From positions 1-58,039 of the forward strand of contig PLME01000016.1 in assembly GCA_003142375.1 (NCBI GenBank): a stretch of DNA of 58,039 bases, in the 5' to 3' direction. The position numbers were made by a program, and so were the translations under genes. Below the pieces are notes generated by a model. It was not told where the DNA came from. It was given only the letters and a program-made list of their open reading frames with translations, and ran no database searches. This document shows positions 34,251 through 42,137 of the stretch, piece after piece. The DNA is from Dehalococcoidia bacterium (GTDB lineage: Bacteria; Chloroflexota; Dehalococcoidia; GIF9; UBA5629). The first letter of the stretch is position 1. The number at the start of each line of letters is the position of its first letter.

Positions 34251-34532
34251 CTATGCGGTTTTCCCGGGTTTGCTTCGCATGCCCCATTTCAGCTTGGCAT
34301 ACAGTATCAGAGAGGCCAGCACTATTGTGATGCAGTTCCATATAATAACTGAAGGGAGACCCAGGGAGATGCCGTAGGAGAGCCAGCAGAGTATGCTGAC
34401 CAGCCATAAATAGACGAACGGCAGGCTTATCTCGTAAGCCGCCTTATAATGGAACAGCTTCCATATCTGGGGTATAATGCCGATATTTCCCAGCAACCCT
34501 CCGATGAGTCCGATTATTTCCTGCCAGTGCAT
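34251..34532 (-). CDS. SemiSWEET-type (PQ-loop) sugar transporter
   Basis: 93 residues with three transmembrane helices, the size of bacterial SemiSWEETs, which work as dimers. Helix 1 carries the PQ motif NIGIIPQIWKLF (residues about 16-27), and helix 3 has SVIIWNCITIVLASLIL with the conserved Asn. It probably mediates sugar movement across the membrane. It is on the minus strand just upstream of the HAD gene (42 nt). Confidence 0.88.
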   Translation of the reverse strand: MHWQEIIGLIGGLLGNIGIIPQIWKLFHYKAAYEISLPFVYLWLVSILCWLSYGISLGLPSVIIWNCITIVLASLILYAKLKWGMRSKPGKTA

Positions 34533-34586
34533 ATGATTTGCCTCCCCTTTTCGTGAGCGATGCCCGATTATACCACGTCCTTATTA

Positions 34587-34802
34587 CACGTCATTGCGAG
34601 GAACATCCATCATACGTCATTGCGAGCGAAGCGAAGCAATCCTTTGTACGAAGGGACCGAGGCCTTCGATTATAGGGATTGCCACGTCGCCCTGCGGCCT
34701 CCTCGCAATGACGTGTGAAATGACCAGGTCGTTGCGAGCGAAGCCTGGACGAATGCCATGGGATTGCCACGTCGCCCTGCGGGCTCCTCGCAATGACGTG
34801 TG
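34587..34802. repeat. Cluster of dispersed inverted repeats (CGTCATTGCGAGCGAAGC family)
   Basis: The 348-nt gap between SemiSWEET and thyA holds several related units. CGTCATTGCGAG occurs at 34589 and 34615, the latter continuing into CGAAGCGAAGCAATCC. The segment GGATTGCCACGTCGCCCTGC followed by GCTCCTCGCAATGACGTG (or the GC variant) occurs at 34677-34714 and 34761-34800. The two arms of each unit are inverted relative to each other, so each can fold into a hairpin. An inverted fragment is at 33469-33494. The arrangement looks like a REP/MITE-like repeat family. Short ORFs across it are artefacts. Confidence 0.8.
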
Positions 34803-34880
34803 TATAACGAAGGGAGAGGGTCGGGGTGAGGATATCTCTTGACATTAATTGCCCCTGTTGCTTAATATGCTACGGACAAA

Positions 34881-35531
34881 ATGAAGTTAACCGTAATCGA
34901 TGCTTTGAGCCTCAGCGACGCCTGGTTCCAGTGTCTCAAGACGGCGCTTTTCGACGGAAGGGAATATGTCATCGAGCAGGGCAGCTTCGAAGGCATGCGC
35001 CGCCGGGAGATCGAGCTGGTGGCCATCAATATCAGCAAGCCCGGCATCAGGCCGCTTAGCCCGGACGTGCCCACCGGCGTGCCGCTGCCCACCACCGACG
35101 AGGTGATCGAAGAGTATATGACCTACCTTATGACCCCGCACCGCGAGGAGAACGAAGAATACACGTACGGCGAGTTCCTGTCGCCTCAGATCGAAGAGGT
35201 CATCCGCAGGTACAAGCTGGGGCATGGAACCAACCAGATGTGCATGTGCGTGGGGAACAAGGACAGCATCTACCAGAATGACCCGCCCTGCCTGCGCCTG
35301 GTGGATACACGCATCCAGGATGGCGCCCTGCATTTTATACTTTATTTCAGGAGCTGGGACCTGTGGGGTGGCTTCCCGACCAACCTGGGCGGTCTTCAGA
35401 TTTTTAAGGAATACATGGCCAACGAGATCGGTGTGGAGGATGGGGAGATTCACGCCTTCAGCAAAGGCCTTCACCTTTATGAGCATGCCTGGGACCTGGC
35501 CAAGATGGTGCTGCGGCTGTCGCAGGAATAG
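34881..35531 (+). CDS. thyA: Thymidylate synthase, archaeal (methanogen) type
   Basis: 216 residues. Converts dUMP to dTMP with a folate cofactor. The C-terminal half has SWDLWGGFPTNLGGLQIF and HAFSKGLHLYEHAWDLA, corresponding to the dUMP- and folate-binding RSxD and D-x-x-x-Y/H regions of ThyA. The catalytic cysteine is most likely in the NDPPCLRLVD segment (residues about 133-142), where ThyA has PPC. It is shorter than E. coli ThyA (264) and closer to the archaeal form. The gene is isolated, with dispersed repeats upstream and a convergent methyltransferase downstream. No clear ribosome binding site is seen. Confidence 0.85.
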   Translation: MKLTVIDALSLSDAWFQCLKTALFDGREYVIEQGSFEGMRRREIELVAINISKPGIRPLSPDVPTGVPLPTTDEVIEEYMTYLMTPHREENEEYTYGEFLSPQIEEVIRRYKLGHGTNQMCMCVGNKDSIYQNDPPCLRLVDTRIQDGALHFILYFRSWDLWGGFPTNLGGLQIFKEYMANEIGVEDGEIHAFSKGLHLYEHAWDLAKMVLRLSQE

Positions 35532-35538
35532 TCCCGGT

Positions 35539-36180
35539 TTACTTCTTCAGCCGAAGCTTTACAAACATACCCTTATCTTCGGTGCCTATTTCCGTAAAGC
35601 CCGGGTTTTTGTATGACTGCACTTCGTGTATTTTGCCGAAGCTGATGGAGGAATGCGCCCTCACGAAGTTCAAGACCACGAATGACAGGAAAGGGCCGTA
35701 TTTTCTCTTGAAATCCTTTTTATTTTCCCCGGTGGGTTCATGTTTGATCTCGTATATCCAGAGCTCGCCGTCCTTTTTCAGCACGCGGCTTACTTCCTTT
35801 AAGTAGTCTTCCGGCCTGGCCCAGTGGTGAAAGCTGAGCGTGGTTATAACCAGGTCGAAATAGTCGTTTTCGAAAGGGATTTTCTCTGCGCTTCCGTACC
35901 GAAAATGTGCACGGTCTGAGAGCCCGGCCTGCCGGGCATTCCTGTTGGCTATCTCCACCATGGCGTGCGAAATATCGATAGCATAGGCCTCGATACTGCT
36001 GCAATTGCGGGTGATCTCCAGCGGCACCAGGCCCGGCCCCGTGCCTATATCCAGAATCCTGCCGGAAGATAACCGTGCGCAGACCTCGTCCACCACAGCG
36101 CGATAAAAGTCTTTCATCCACGGACTGCGGGCAATGATTGTCGAGTATAACCAGGCCCCTGGGCCAGGTATGCTTTCCAT
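35539..36180 (-). CDS. Class I SAM-dependent methyltransferase
   Basis: 213 residues. Motif I is RILDIGTGPGLVPLEI (about 42-57), followed by the acidic AYAIDIS loop and the LVITTLSFHHWARPEDYLKE post-II motif typical of the Methyltransf_11 group. The C-terminus ends in a basic KLRLKK. The substrate is unknown. It is convergent with thyA, with an 7-nt gap, and lies 92 nt from the lipoprotein gene upstream. Confidence 0.85.
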   Translation of the reverse strand: MESIPGPGAWLYSTIIARSPWMKDFYRAVVDEVCARLSSGRILDIGTGPGLVPLEITRNCSSIEAYAIDISHAMVEIANRNARQAGLSDRAHFRYGSAEKIPFENDYFDLVITTLSFHHWARPEDYLKEVSRVLKKDGELWIYEIKHEPTGENKKDFKRKYGPFLSFVVLNFVRAHSSISFGKIHEVQSYKNPGFTEIGTEDKGMFVKLRLKK

Positions 36181-36272
36181 CTATTTCACGATCCTTGCGA
36201 TCGCCCCGGTTGTGCCGGATATTATCACTGCCGTGACTATCGCAGTTATTTAATTGGAAATTAATAAAAGTA

Positions 36273-37043
36273 TCATTGAGGCTTAATTGCAGGCGGTTCA
36301 ATCACGATTTGCGAATTGTAATCGTAGATATTCCTGACCTGGCGTAATGTAATCAGAGTTTCCCTTTTGTATTGCTCAGATTCCCTGGAAATATTAGAGT
36401 TAAATTCGGCTTGCCGGAGCAGAAGATCATCCTTACCTATCCAAATATCGAGAACCGTTGAGTTATCACTTGATGTATCTGAAACCGATGAAACTTGATA
36501 AAGGTTGCAGGTCCCTTGAAAATGGAGACAGGTTGTCCCCTTAATATCGCCATCGGGCAGTTGGTGCACGATTTTTGACAATTTTAAATAGCCGCTTGCC
36601 CCGGGAGCAAGGAAAAAATTATTAGGGGGCAATTCACTTACTATCCAATCTCCATCATCTAATCTGGTATATTCTTTCCCAAAAGCAATCACGGTTTCTG
36701 ATGTCTTCTTAAATCCGCCCCCCTCAATTTCAGTATCCCGTGTAGTATTGTCAGAGTATAAATCAGGAATAATGCCTGCGCCTTCGCTATCAGTATTGAT
36801 AATCCGGCCGTTTGTCGTGTCAAGCTGCGTGATTCTAATAGAGTAACGGAATGACTTCACTGCCCGGGATGCGTTATCGGTATTCAAGCATAATTCGCTG
36901 ACCGGCTGTCCCGTCTCTACAATGGTATTCGTTACGGTGCTGTTTTCAGCCTTTTGGCCGGGCGGCGGACTGCCACAGCCGAGAGAAACGATTGCAAGCA
37001 AACAGGCCAGTGAATACAGGCTTAGTGCCGTAATATACTTCAT
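36273..37043 (-). CDS. Lipoprotein of unknown function (LolA/LppX-like size and layout)
   Basis: 256 residues. The signal peptide ends in a lipobox IVSLGC (Cys near residue 23), predicting a lipid-anchored exported protein. The mature part is Ser/Thr-rich, with beta-strand character (ETVIAFGKEYTRLDD, TTCLHFQGTCNLYQV, IWIGKDDLLLRQAEF). The pattern 'WIGKDDLLLRQ' resembles LolA- or LppX/LprG-type lipid-binding lipoproteins, but I cannot assign function with certainty. It is on the minus strand and separated from the wHTH gene by 58 nt. Confidence 0.7.
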   Translation of the reverse strand: MKYITALSLYSLACLLAIVSLGCGSPPPGQKAENSTVTNTIVETGQPVSELCLNTDNASRAVKSFRYSIRITQLDTTNGRIINTDSEGAGIIPDLYSDNTTRDTEIEGGGFKKTSETVIAFGKEYTRLDDGDWIVSELPPNNFFLAPGASGYLKLSKIVHQLPDGDIKGTTCLHFQGTCNLYQVSSVSDTSSDNSTVLDIWIGKDDLLLRQAEFNSNISRESEQYKRETLITLRQVRNIYDYNSQIVIEPPAIKPQ

Positions 37044-37101
37044 ATAAATATATCTGAATAGAATGCCCTGCCTGTAGACTAGTCTATTCCCGGGATCTTT
37101 G

Positions 37102-37464
37102 TCAATGCATATCGACTTCCTCGAATAACTCCTTCCTTATATTGGCGGTTTCGCAGGCGTCCAGGTTGGATAGCTCGCTTATATAGTTACGGATAATGGG
37201 ATCGGTGGTAAGTGAATAGGTGATGATTTCGCTGTAGGACTGTTCCGAGACAACTCCGAGCACGATTAATGGTCCTATCTCCTGCGACAGCAAGGTCCTT
37301 GTTATATCCAGCGCGCCGGCGATGGTATCCGGGCAGAGGTGGGCCTGCGTATGCGCCAGCAGGAAGCGCAGCAGCTTGAACTGTACTACGCTGCAATGCA
37401 TCTGTCTCAAAAACGATACCAGGCCGTAATGTTTAAAGCGGTTAGTTTCAAAAATGATCGACAT
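37102..37464 (-). CDS. Small winged-helix-like DNA-binding protein
   Basis: 120 residues. The central part FLLAHTQAHLCPDTIAGALDITRTLLSQEIGPLIVLGVVSEQ fits a winged helix-turn-helix (about residues 35-80), with the wing leading into YSLTTDPIIRNYI. No effector or dimerisation domain is obvious. It may regulate the downstream lipoprotein gene. The long AT-rich upstream region (150 nt) holds the divergent COG4315-like gene on the plus strand. Confidence 0.7.
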   Translation of the reverse strand: MSIIFETNRFKHYGLVSFLRQMHCSVVQFKLLRFLLAHTQAHLCPDTIAGALDITRTLLSQEIGPLIVLGVVSEQSYSEIITYSLTTDPIIRNYISELSNLDACETANIRKELFEEVDMH

Positions 37465-37654
37465 GGTTGTTCACACTTCCTTTTGTCTTTGTTTATATTG
37501 GTGATTTACTGTGGTTAATAGGATGATATCAGCGGAATACTAATTTTTTATTAAATGTTATGAGTTCGCAACTTTTTCGGTCGGAATTTTATGAGTTGTT
37601 AACGTTGAGGAGGATATGATGATAAATGAATTCATTAATTATGGAGGTATTGAA

Positions 37655-38218
37655 ATGAGGTGGACTAATCCAAGTTTAGTCAGAGGAATTCTAAGTATCG
37701 TGTTTTTGGCCGTCATAGTTGCTGCGGCAGCCTGTGCAGCAGCGCCGGTCTCGGCCCCTGCGGCACCCCCACAAGCGCCGCCGGCATCGCCCCAGGCCAC
37801 AACACCGGTCTCGCCCGGTTATACCGTTAACATCTCGAACAAAGCCGGCGTGGGAGACTATCTGGTCGATTCCAAGGGCATGACGCTATATTATTTCACC
37901 AAGGACACTAACAGTAAAAGCAACGCCACCGCGGCCATTGTGCAGGTGTGGCCGGTATTCTATGCTGCAAGCATGTCTGTACCGGCGCCGCTGAAGGCAG
38001 GGGACTTTCAAATCATCACCAGGGATGACGGGACGATGCAGACCACCTATTTAGGCTGGCCGCTTTACTATTATGCTCAGGACCAGGCAGCGGGCGATAC
38101 CAAGGGGCAGGGTTTCAATAGTGTATGGTTCGCCGTCAGTCCGACCGGTTTTATGTCGGCGCCTGCGGTTCCATTACCAGCCCCTCAGCCCAAAACGCCC
38201 CAGCAATACACAAATTAA
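37655..38218 (+). CDS. COG4315-like secreted lipoprotein with repeat domain
   Basis: 187 residues from the ATG at 37655. A signal peptide and Ala/Cys-rich lipobox region (AAAACAAAPVS) are followed by a Pro/Ala linker and a domain with two copies of a G-Y-L-V-D-x-x-G-x-x-L-Y-Y-F-type repeat: VGDYLVDSKGMTLYYFTKD and TTYLGWPLYYYAQD. This matches the predicted lipoproteins of COG4315. Function is unknown. GGAGGT precedes the 37655 start, while an in-frame ATG at 37616 also has GAGGAGG upstream; the shorter form gives the correct signal peptide, so the other may be a leader or alternative start. Confidence 0.85.
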   Translation: MRWTNPSLVRGILSIVFLAVIVAAAACAAAPVSAPAAPPQAPPASPQATTPVSPGYTVNISNKAGVGDYLVDSKGMTLYYFTKDTNSKSNATAAIVQVWPVFYAASMSVPAPLKAGDFQIITRDDGTMQTTYLGWPLYYYAQDQAAGDTKGQGFNSVWFAVSPTGFMSAPAVPLPAPQPKTPQQYTN

Positions 38219-38241
38219 ATTTATAAGGGTATCTTCAGGGA

Positions 38242-38280
38242 ACCCCGGTGTCGTATATAATGGCGCCGGGGTATTTCCTT
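38242..38280 (+). terminator. Possible terminator after the COG4315-like gene
   Basis: ACCCCGG (38242-38248) and CCGGGGT (38266-38272) form a stem with a 17-nt loop, followed by ATTTCCTTTA. The tail is weak, so this is a moderate candidate only. Confidence 0.4.
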
Positions 38281-38347
38281 TATACTTGCCTCTGAATGGC
38301 TGGGGTATCATGCTAAAGTAAATATAACAGTTGGAGGTTATTGCCGG

Positions 38348-38824
38348 ATGGGTGAAAAATTGCAAAAAGTTTCTTCTAAAAGTCTGTGGATTTCGACCCT
38401 GGCCGTTTTGGTGCTCATGAGCATACAGGCCTGGAGCGGTAACTGGATCACCTTCTTTTTAATTTTGCCGGGAGGGTCGGGCGGTTTAAGCGACCAATTC
38501 CTTAAAGCCATGGCCGGCCTTTCGGTCTATCATGCCATAATGGGATTCTTGATAGGCATTGGTTCAATAATTGTTCTTATATTTGCCTTCACCAGTAAGT
38601 CAAGCATATATGTCCGTATTTTTGCCATTTTAGGTTTGATAATTACCGCCTCAGCGGCCATGGGCGGAGTACTGTTTACACAGTCAGGTTATCAGGACCG
38701 CTGGCCCCTGGGCCAGATGGCCGATAGCTTCGTGGGTGCCTTTGCCGCATATTTATTGCAGCTTTTCTTCATGAACAGGACGCACAATTTGCCGTGGGCT
38801 AAGCAGGTAAAACAGGCGTCGTGA
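38348..38824 (+). CDS. Four-helix membrane protein of unknown function
   Basis: 158 residues with four hydrophobic helices, roughly at 15-35, 62-85, 90-113 and 130-150. Short charged loops and a conserved-looking Trp-containing segment SIQAWSGNWITFFLIL follow the first helix. No family is recognised. A TGGAGG ribosome binding site precedes the ATG. It lies 130 nt after the COG4315-like gene and may be co-regulated with it, but a possible terminator lies between. Confidence 0.65.
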   Translation: MGEKLQKVSSKSLWISTLAVLVLMSIQAWSGNWITFFLILPGGSGGLSDQFLKAMAGLSVYHAIMGFLIGIGSIIVLIFAFTSKSSIYVRIFAILGLIITASAAMGGVLFTQSGYQDRWPLGQMADSFVGAFAAYLLQLFFMNRTHNLPWAKQVKQAS

Positions 38825-38873
38825 CGTGGTGCTAACCACGATTCTAGCTTACCTCAACTGCTCCAAATCTATA

Positions 38874-40436
38874 TTACTGGTTCCAGGTATACCCGTCATT
38901 GAGGCTGTGTGAGACGGCCGACCCAGATCCGCTGGTGGCGGCATAGGCGATAGTGCCGTTGGGCGACCAGGCCACTCGGGCGTTGGATGAGCCTGTGGGA
39001 GGCTTCTGGCTGGGCTGCCAGCCCGGGGAATTTGAACCCGGGTTGCCGCTGAAATAAGTCTGCACCTGGAAGCACCCTCCCCCTGAGCACTTCGCTGCAC
39101 CGGCCAGCATCTTGCCGCTGCTCAGCCGCCCGTAGAAAGCGATGGAAGCTATGGCTTCGGGCATGTTCATGCGGTAGGCCTGGGTATCTATCATGCGGTA
39201 AACATCCTGCCCGGGATGCGTCTTGCTCCACGAGACAAATACGTTGCGAGAGAAGGAGTTGCCGCCGTTGTAATCGGCTGGGAAGGTGATATCGGCATAG
39301 TTCAGGGGCGTGCCGGGCGTGCCCGTGCCGGGTATGCCTATCTCGGCTGGGTAGCTGGGGACGGCGTTCCAATTGATTACGGTGGAGCCCAGGTCACGGG
39401 TAGCCATATAAAGGTCAGTATGTGAAAACCCCGCGCCCACCGCCAGCAATGTGCCGTCTGAGTCGAAGGAGGGCGAGTATTTGAGGGCAAATATATCCGC
39501 GCCGCTCAGCCCGGTATCCATCCATCCGCTGGGGAAGCCCGATAAGACGTCCATGTACACCTTTCCACCCGCTGCACCGTTCCAGGTGCCGACTGCTATA
39601 TCGCGCCGGGACGCACCGTAAGCCGGGGATATGGCCAGGCTGGTGGCGGCCTGTCCACCGCCTATGACCGAAGACAGCCCGCTGGCATTGAACGTTACAC
39701 CATTATCAGATGACACGTATACTTCCCGGCCCCCGTTAGCGGCCACGGCCACGAAAGTTGGATCATCGGGCGCTACCGCCAGGCCGACCCAGGGGGCGCC
39801 GCCGCCGACCTTGCCCGAAATATCGTTCCAACCTTCACCACCGTCATCGGAGCGGTACAGCCGGGCATAGAAAGAATTGAGTGCATAAAGGGTGAGGCCG
39901 TCGCTACCCACTACCAGGCGGTCGATGGGGATGCCGATCAGGAGATATCCGCCGCCACCGCCGGGCACCGGCTGCGGGTTGATCAGCCCGGGCGGAGAAG
40001 CAGCCACGGTGAAAGCACGGCTGGCAGGAACAGGCTCGATATTGCCGTCGGCATCCTGCGCCTTTACATAAAATACATAGTCCTTATTAGGGAGTTTGCT
40101 GAATGTGCGGGAGGTGTCGGGCAGGAAGGGGGTGTAATCCTTATCGTATCCCTCTAAAAATGACGAGTAGGTCAGTTTAAAGGGGTCCACCGAGGACAGC
40201 AGGGTGCCCCAGGTAAAGGTCACATTATCGTAGTTGATTTTGCCCTCCGGCCCGTCGATGATGGCTGTTTTAAGTCGGATTATGCCCTTGGAGGGGAGGA
40301 CCGGCGGAGCTGCCGGAGGGGGTAGGTTCGACTGCTCGTTTGTAATGGGGGCTGTGCAGCCTGCGGGAATGGACAATATTATTAAAAGGGCAAGGCCGAC
40401 CAGGGACGAGGCAATCCTCAAGCTTTTACTACTCAC
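38874..40436 (-). CDS. Asp-box (BNR-like) surface lipoprotein, paralogue of the 27001 protein, apparently truncated
   Basis: 520 residues. Lipobox IPAGC (about residues 23-27) predicts a lipid anchor. An N-terminal FN3-like part (about 50-140) is followed by Asp-box repeats RSDDGGEGW, SSDNGVTF and finally SLNDGYTW. The protein ends at QTW-like WNQ, immediately after the last Asp box, in the middle of what is a continuing repeat module in the larger homologue. Shared blocks with the 1232-residue protein include GKxLAG near a Cys-rich stretch, KPPTGxxN and VAW-x-x-x-G-x-(I/L)AYAATGSG. It may be C-terminally truncated. Confidence 0.82.
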   Translation of the reverse strand: MSSKSLRIASSLVGLALLIILSIPAGCTAPITNEQSNLPPPAAPPVLPSKGIIRLKTAIIDGPEGKINYDNVTFTWGTLLSSVDPFKLTYSSFLEGYDKDYTPFLPDTSRTFSKLPNKDYVFYVKAQDADGNIEPVPASRAFTVAASPPGLINPQPVPGGGGGYLLIGIPIDRLVVGSDGLTLYALNSFYARLYRSDDGGEGWNDISGKVGGGAPWVGLAVAPDDPTFVAVAANGGREVYVSSDNGVTFNASGLSSVIGGGQAATSLAISPAYGASRRDIAVGTWNGAAGGKVYMDVLSGFPSGWMDTGLSGADIFALKYSPSFDSDGTLLAVGAGFSHTDLYMATRDLGSTVINWNAVPSYPAEIGIPGTGTPGTPLNYADITFPADYNGGNSFSRNVFVSWSKTHPGQDVYRMIDTQAYRMNMPEAIASIAFYGRLSSGKMLAGAAKCSGGGCFQVQTYFSGNPGSNSPGWQPSQKPPTGSSNARVAWSPNGTIAYAATSGSGSAVSHSLNDGYTWNQ

Positions 40437-40515
40437 AATTCCATTATACTACGCGGGTTTAACTATATTTCAAAATTCCAATATTCAAACTCTCATGATT
40501 TATGCCTCTCCCCTG

Positions 40516-40543
40516 CCCCTCTCCACTGGAGAGGGGGTTTTTA
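40516..40543 (+). terminator. Terminator-like GC hairpin with T-tract in the 40.5-kb intergenic region
   Basis: CCCCTCTCC (40516-40524) and GGAGAGGGG (40528-40536) form a 9-bp stem with loop ACT, followed by GTTTTTATTT. On the plus strand it resembles a rho-independent terminator, yet there is no plus-strand gene directly upstream. A perfect AAGAGGGGC/GCCCCTCTT hairpin follows at 40549-40570. Confidence 0.45.
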
Positions 40544-40562
40544 TTTAAAAGAGGGGCTAAAG

Positions 40563-40712
40563 CCCCTCTTCGACGCCCCCTACCCGAATAACCTTAGCGT
40601 GGGAAAACATGTACCGCATCGTTAGATGAGAGAAAGCTCTTCGACGCCCCCTACCAGGACGGCCTCACCTAGGGAAGACAGGTTCCACGTCGTTGGCTAC
40701 GAGGAGGTAACC
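40563..40712 (+). repeat. Two-copy imperfect tandem repeat (about 71 nt) with conserved pairing potential
   Basis: Two copies begin CTCTTCGACGCCCCCTACC at 40566 and 40637. They share many later positions, including GGGAAxACAxGTxCC and TCGTTxG, with 71-nt spacing. In each copy CTCTT can pair with a later GAGAG/AGGAG block (40628-40632 and 40702-40706), and CGACG can pair with CATCG/CGTCG (40617-40621 and 40688-40692). Copy 2 also pairs CCCTA (40649-40653) with TAGGG (40670-40674). The region lies upstream of the predicted glyS promoter, so it is probably not a glyS leader. I could not match it to a known riboswitch, T-box or CRISPR repeat. Confidence 0.6.
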
Positions 40713-40744
40713 TTTCCTTAATGCTGAATTAACAATCGAAGTGG

Positions 40745-40750
40745 TATAAT
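40745..40750 (+). promoter_or_regulatory. Candidate -10 box of the glyS promoter
   Basis: A TATAAT lies 35 nt before the GTG start of glyS. A TTAACA or CTGAAT further upstream are weak -35 candidates with non-ideal spacing. Assignment is tentative. Confidence 0.45.
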
Positions 40751-40784
40751 TTAGAGTCTTTTGAAAGTCTATCAGGAGGATACC

Positions 40785-42098
40785 GTGCCGGAAGATACCA
40801 AAAAAGTTGATATGGAGAAGATCGTCTCGCTCTGTAAAAGGCGGGGCTTCGTTTTTCAGAGCAGTGAAATATACGGCGGACTGGCCAGTTGCTGGGACTA
40901 CGGCCCGCTGGGCGTAGAGTTAAAACGCAATATTAAGAATTTCTGGTGGAAGAAGGTCGTGCAGGAACGCGACGACATGGTGGGCATCGATGCCAGCATC
41001 ATGATGCATCCCAAAGTCTGGGAGGCCAGCGGCCACGTGGCGGGCTTCTCCGACCCACTGGTGGAATGTAAAAACTGCCGCATGAGGTTCCGCTCCACAG
41101 ATATAGACACCACCGCCTGCCCCAACTGCGGCGGACAACTTAGCGAGCCGCGCATGTTCAACCTGATGTTCAAGACCTTCATGGGCCCGGTGGAGGAGGA
41201 AGCAGCCATCGTTTACCTGAGGCCCGAGACGGCGCAGGCGCAGTTCGTCAATTTCGAGAACGTGCAGTCCACCACCCGCAAGAAGCTGCCCTTCGGCATT
41301 GCGCAGATAGGCAAGTCCTTCCGTAACGAGATCACCACCGGCAATTTCATTTTCCGCACCCGCGAGTTCGAACAGATGGAGATCGAGTATTTCGTCAAGC
41401 CCGGCACCGACCAGCAGTGGTTCGATTACTGGGTCAACGAAAGGCTTAATTACTATGTCAGCCTGGGAATCAAGAGGGATAACCTGCGCCTCAGGGAGCA
41501 TTGTAAGGAGGAGCTGGCCCACTATGCCAGGGGCTGCTTCGACGTGGACTATAATTTCCCCATCGGCTGGTCCGAGATCGAGGGCATAGCCAACCGCGGC
41601 GACTACGACCTGACACAGCACTCCAAGTTCAGCGGCAAGACGCTGGACTATTTCGATGAAGAGAAAAGTGAACGCTATGTTCCCTACGTGATCGAGCCGT
41701 CATCCGGCGTGGACCGCAGCCTGCTGGCTGTGCTGTGCGATGCCTACGACGAGGAGCCGGCCGACAAAGAGACCAGGGTAGTTCTGCATATCAAGCCGGA
41801 GATCGCCCCTATCAAAGTGGCTGTGCTGCCGCTCAGCCGTAATGCCAAGCTCCTTCCCAAGTCTAAAGAAGTGCACGATATGCTGCGGCCGCATTTCATG
41901 ACTCAGTACGACGATGCGCAGAGCATCGGCAGGCGCTACCGCAGGCAGGATGAGATCGGCACGCCCTTCTGCGTGACCGTCGATTTCGACTCACTGGACG
42001 ATAACCAGGTCACCATTCGTGAGAGGGACAGCATGCAGCAGGAGAGGGTGCCGGTGGCCGAGTTACTGGACAGGCTGAAATCGAAGTTTAGTTTTTAG
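40785..42098 (+). CDS. glyS: Glycyl-tRNA synthetase, homodimeric (alpha2) eukaryote/archaea-type
   Basis: 437 residues from GTG 40785, where GGAGGAT sits 6 nt upstream; the upstream TTG at 40761 would add an irrelevant leader. Class II synthetase with the N-terminal [18 protein letters not shown], zinc-ribbon-like CKNCRMRF...CPNCGG, motif 2-like [10 protein letters not shown] and a class II motif 3 in [20 protein letters not shown]-terminal anticodon-binding domain runs to the end ([13 protein letters not shown]). The length is below that of the largest bacterial enzymes but standard for alpha2 type. Charges tRNA-Gly. Confidence 0.95.
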   Translation: MPEDTKKVDMEKIVSLCKRRGFVFQSSEIYGGLASCWDYGPLGVELKRNIKNFWWKKVVQERDDMVGIDASIMMHPKVWEASGHVAGFSDPLVECKNCRMRFRSTDIDTTACPNCGGQLSEPRMFNLMFKTFMGPVEEEAAIVYLRPETAQAQFVNFENVQSTTRKKLPFGIAQIGKSFRNEITTGNFIFRTREFEQMEIEYFVKPGTDQQWFDYWVNERLNYYVSLGIKRDNLRLREHCKEELAHYARGCFDVDYNFPIGWSEIEGIANRGDYDLTQHSKFSGKTLDYFDEEKSERYVPYVIEPSSGVDRSLLAVLCDAYDEEPADKETRVVLHIKPEIAPIKVAVLPLSRNAKLLPKSKEVHDMLRPHFMTQYDDAQSIGRRYRRQDEIGTPFCVTVDFDSLDDNQVTIRERDSMQQERVPVAELLDRLKSKFSF

Positions 42099-42137
42099 AT
42101 AGCCCGCATGCGGGGCAGCCAATGATTGAATCGAACT

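Noticed and set aside
33471-34352. 293-codon plus-strand ORF opposite the HAD gene
   Set aside because: The HAD frame has all four motifs, and the antisense frame is an artefact of codon composition.
34587-34802. CRISPR array
   Set aside because: The repeat units are unequal in spacing and internally inverted, and there are no uniform spacers or cas genes nearby.
34591-34845. Overlapping ORFs of about 80 codons over the repeat cluster on both strands
   Set aside because: They translate the dispersed repeat itself and have no family features.
40561-40784. T-box or glycine riboswitch upstream of glyS
   Set aside because: No T-box AGGGTGGNACCGCG sequence and no glycine riboswitch core are present, and the predicted promoter lies downstream of the repeat.
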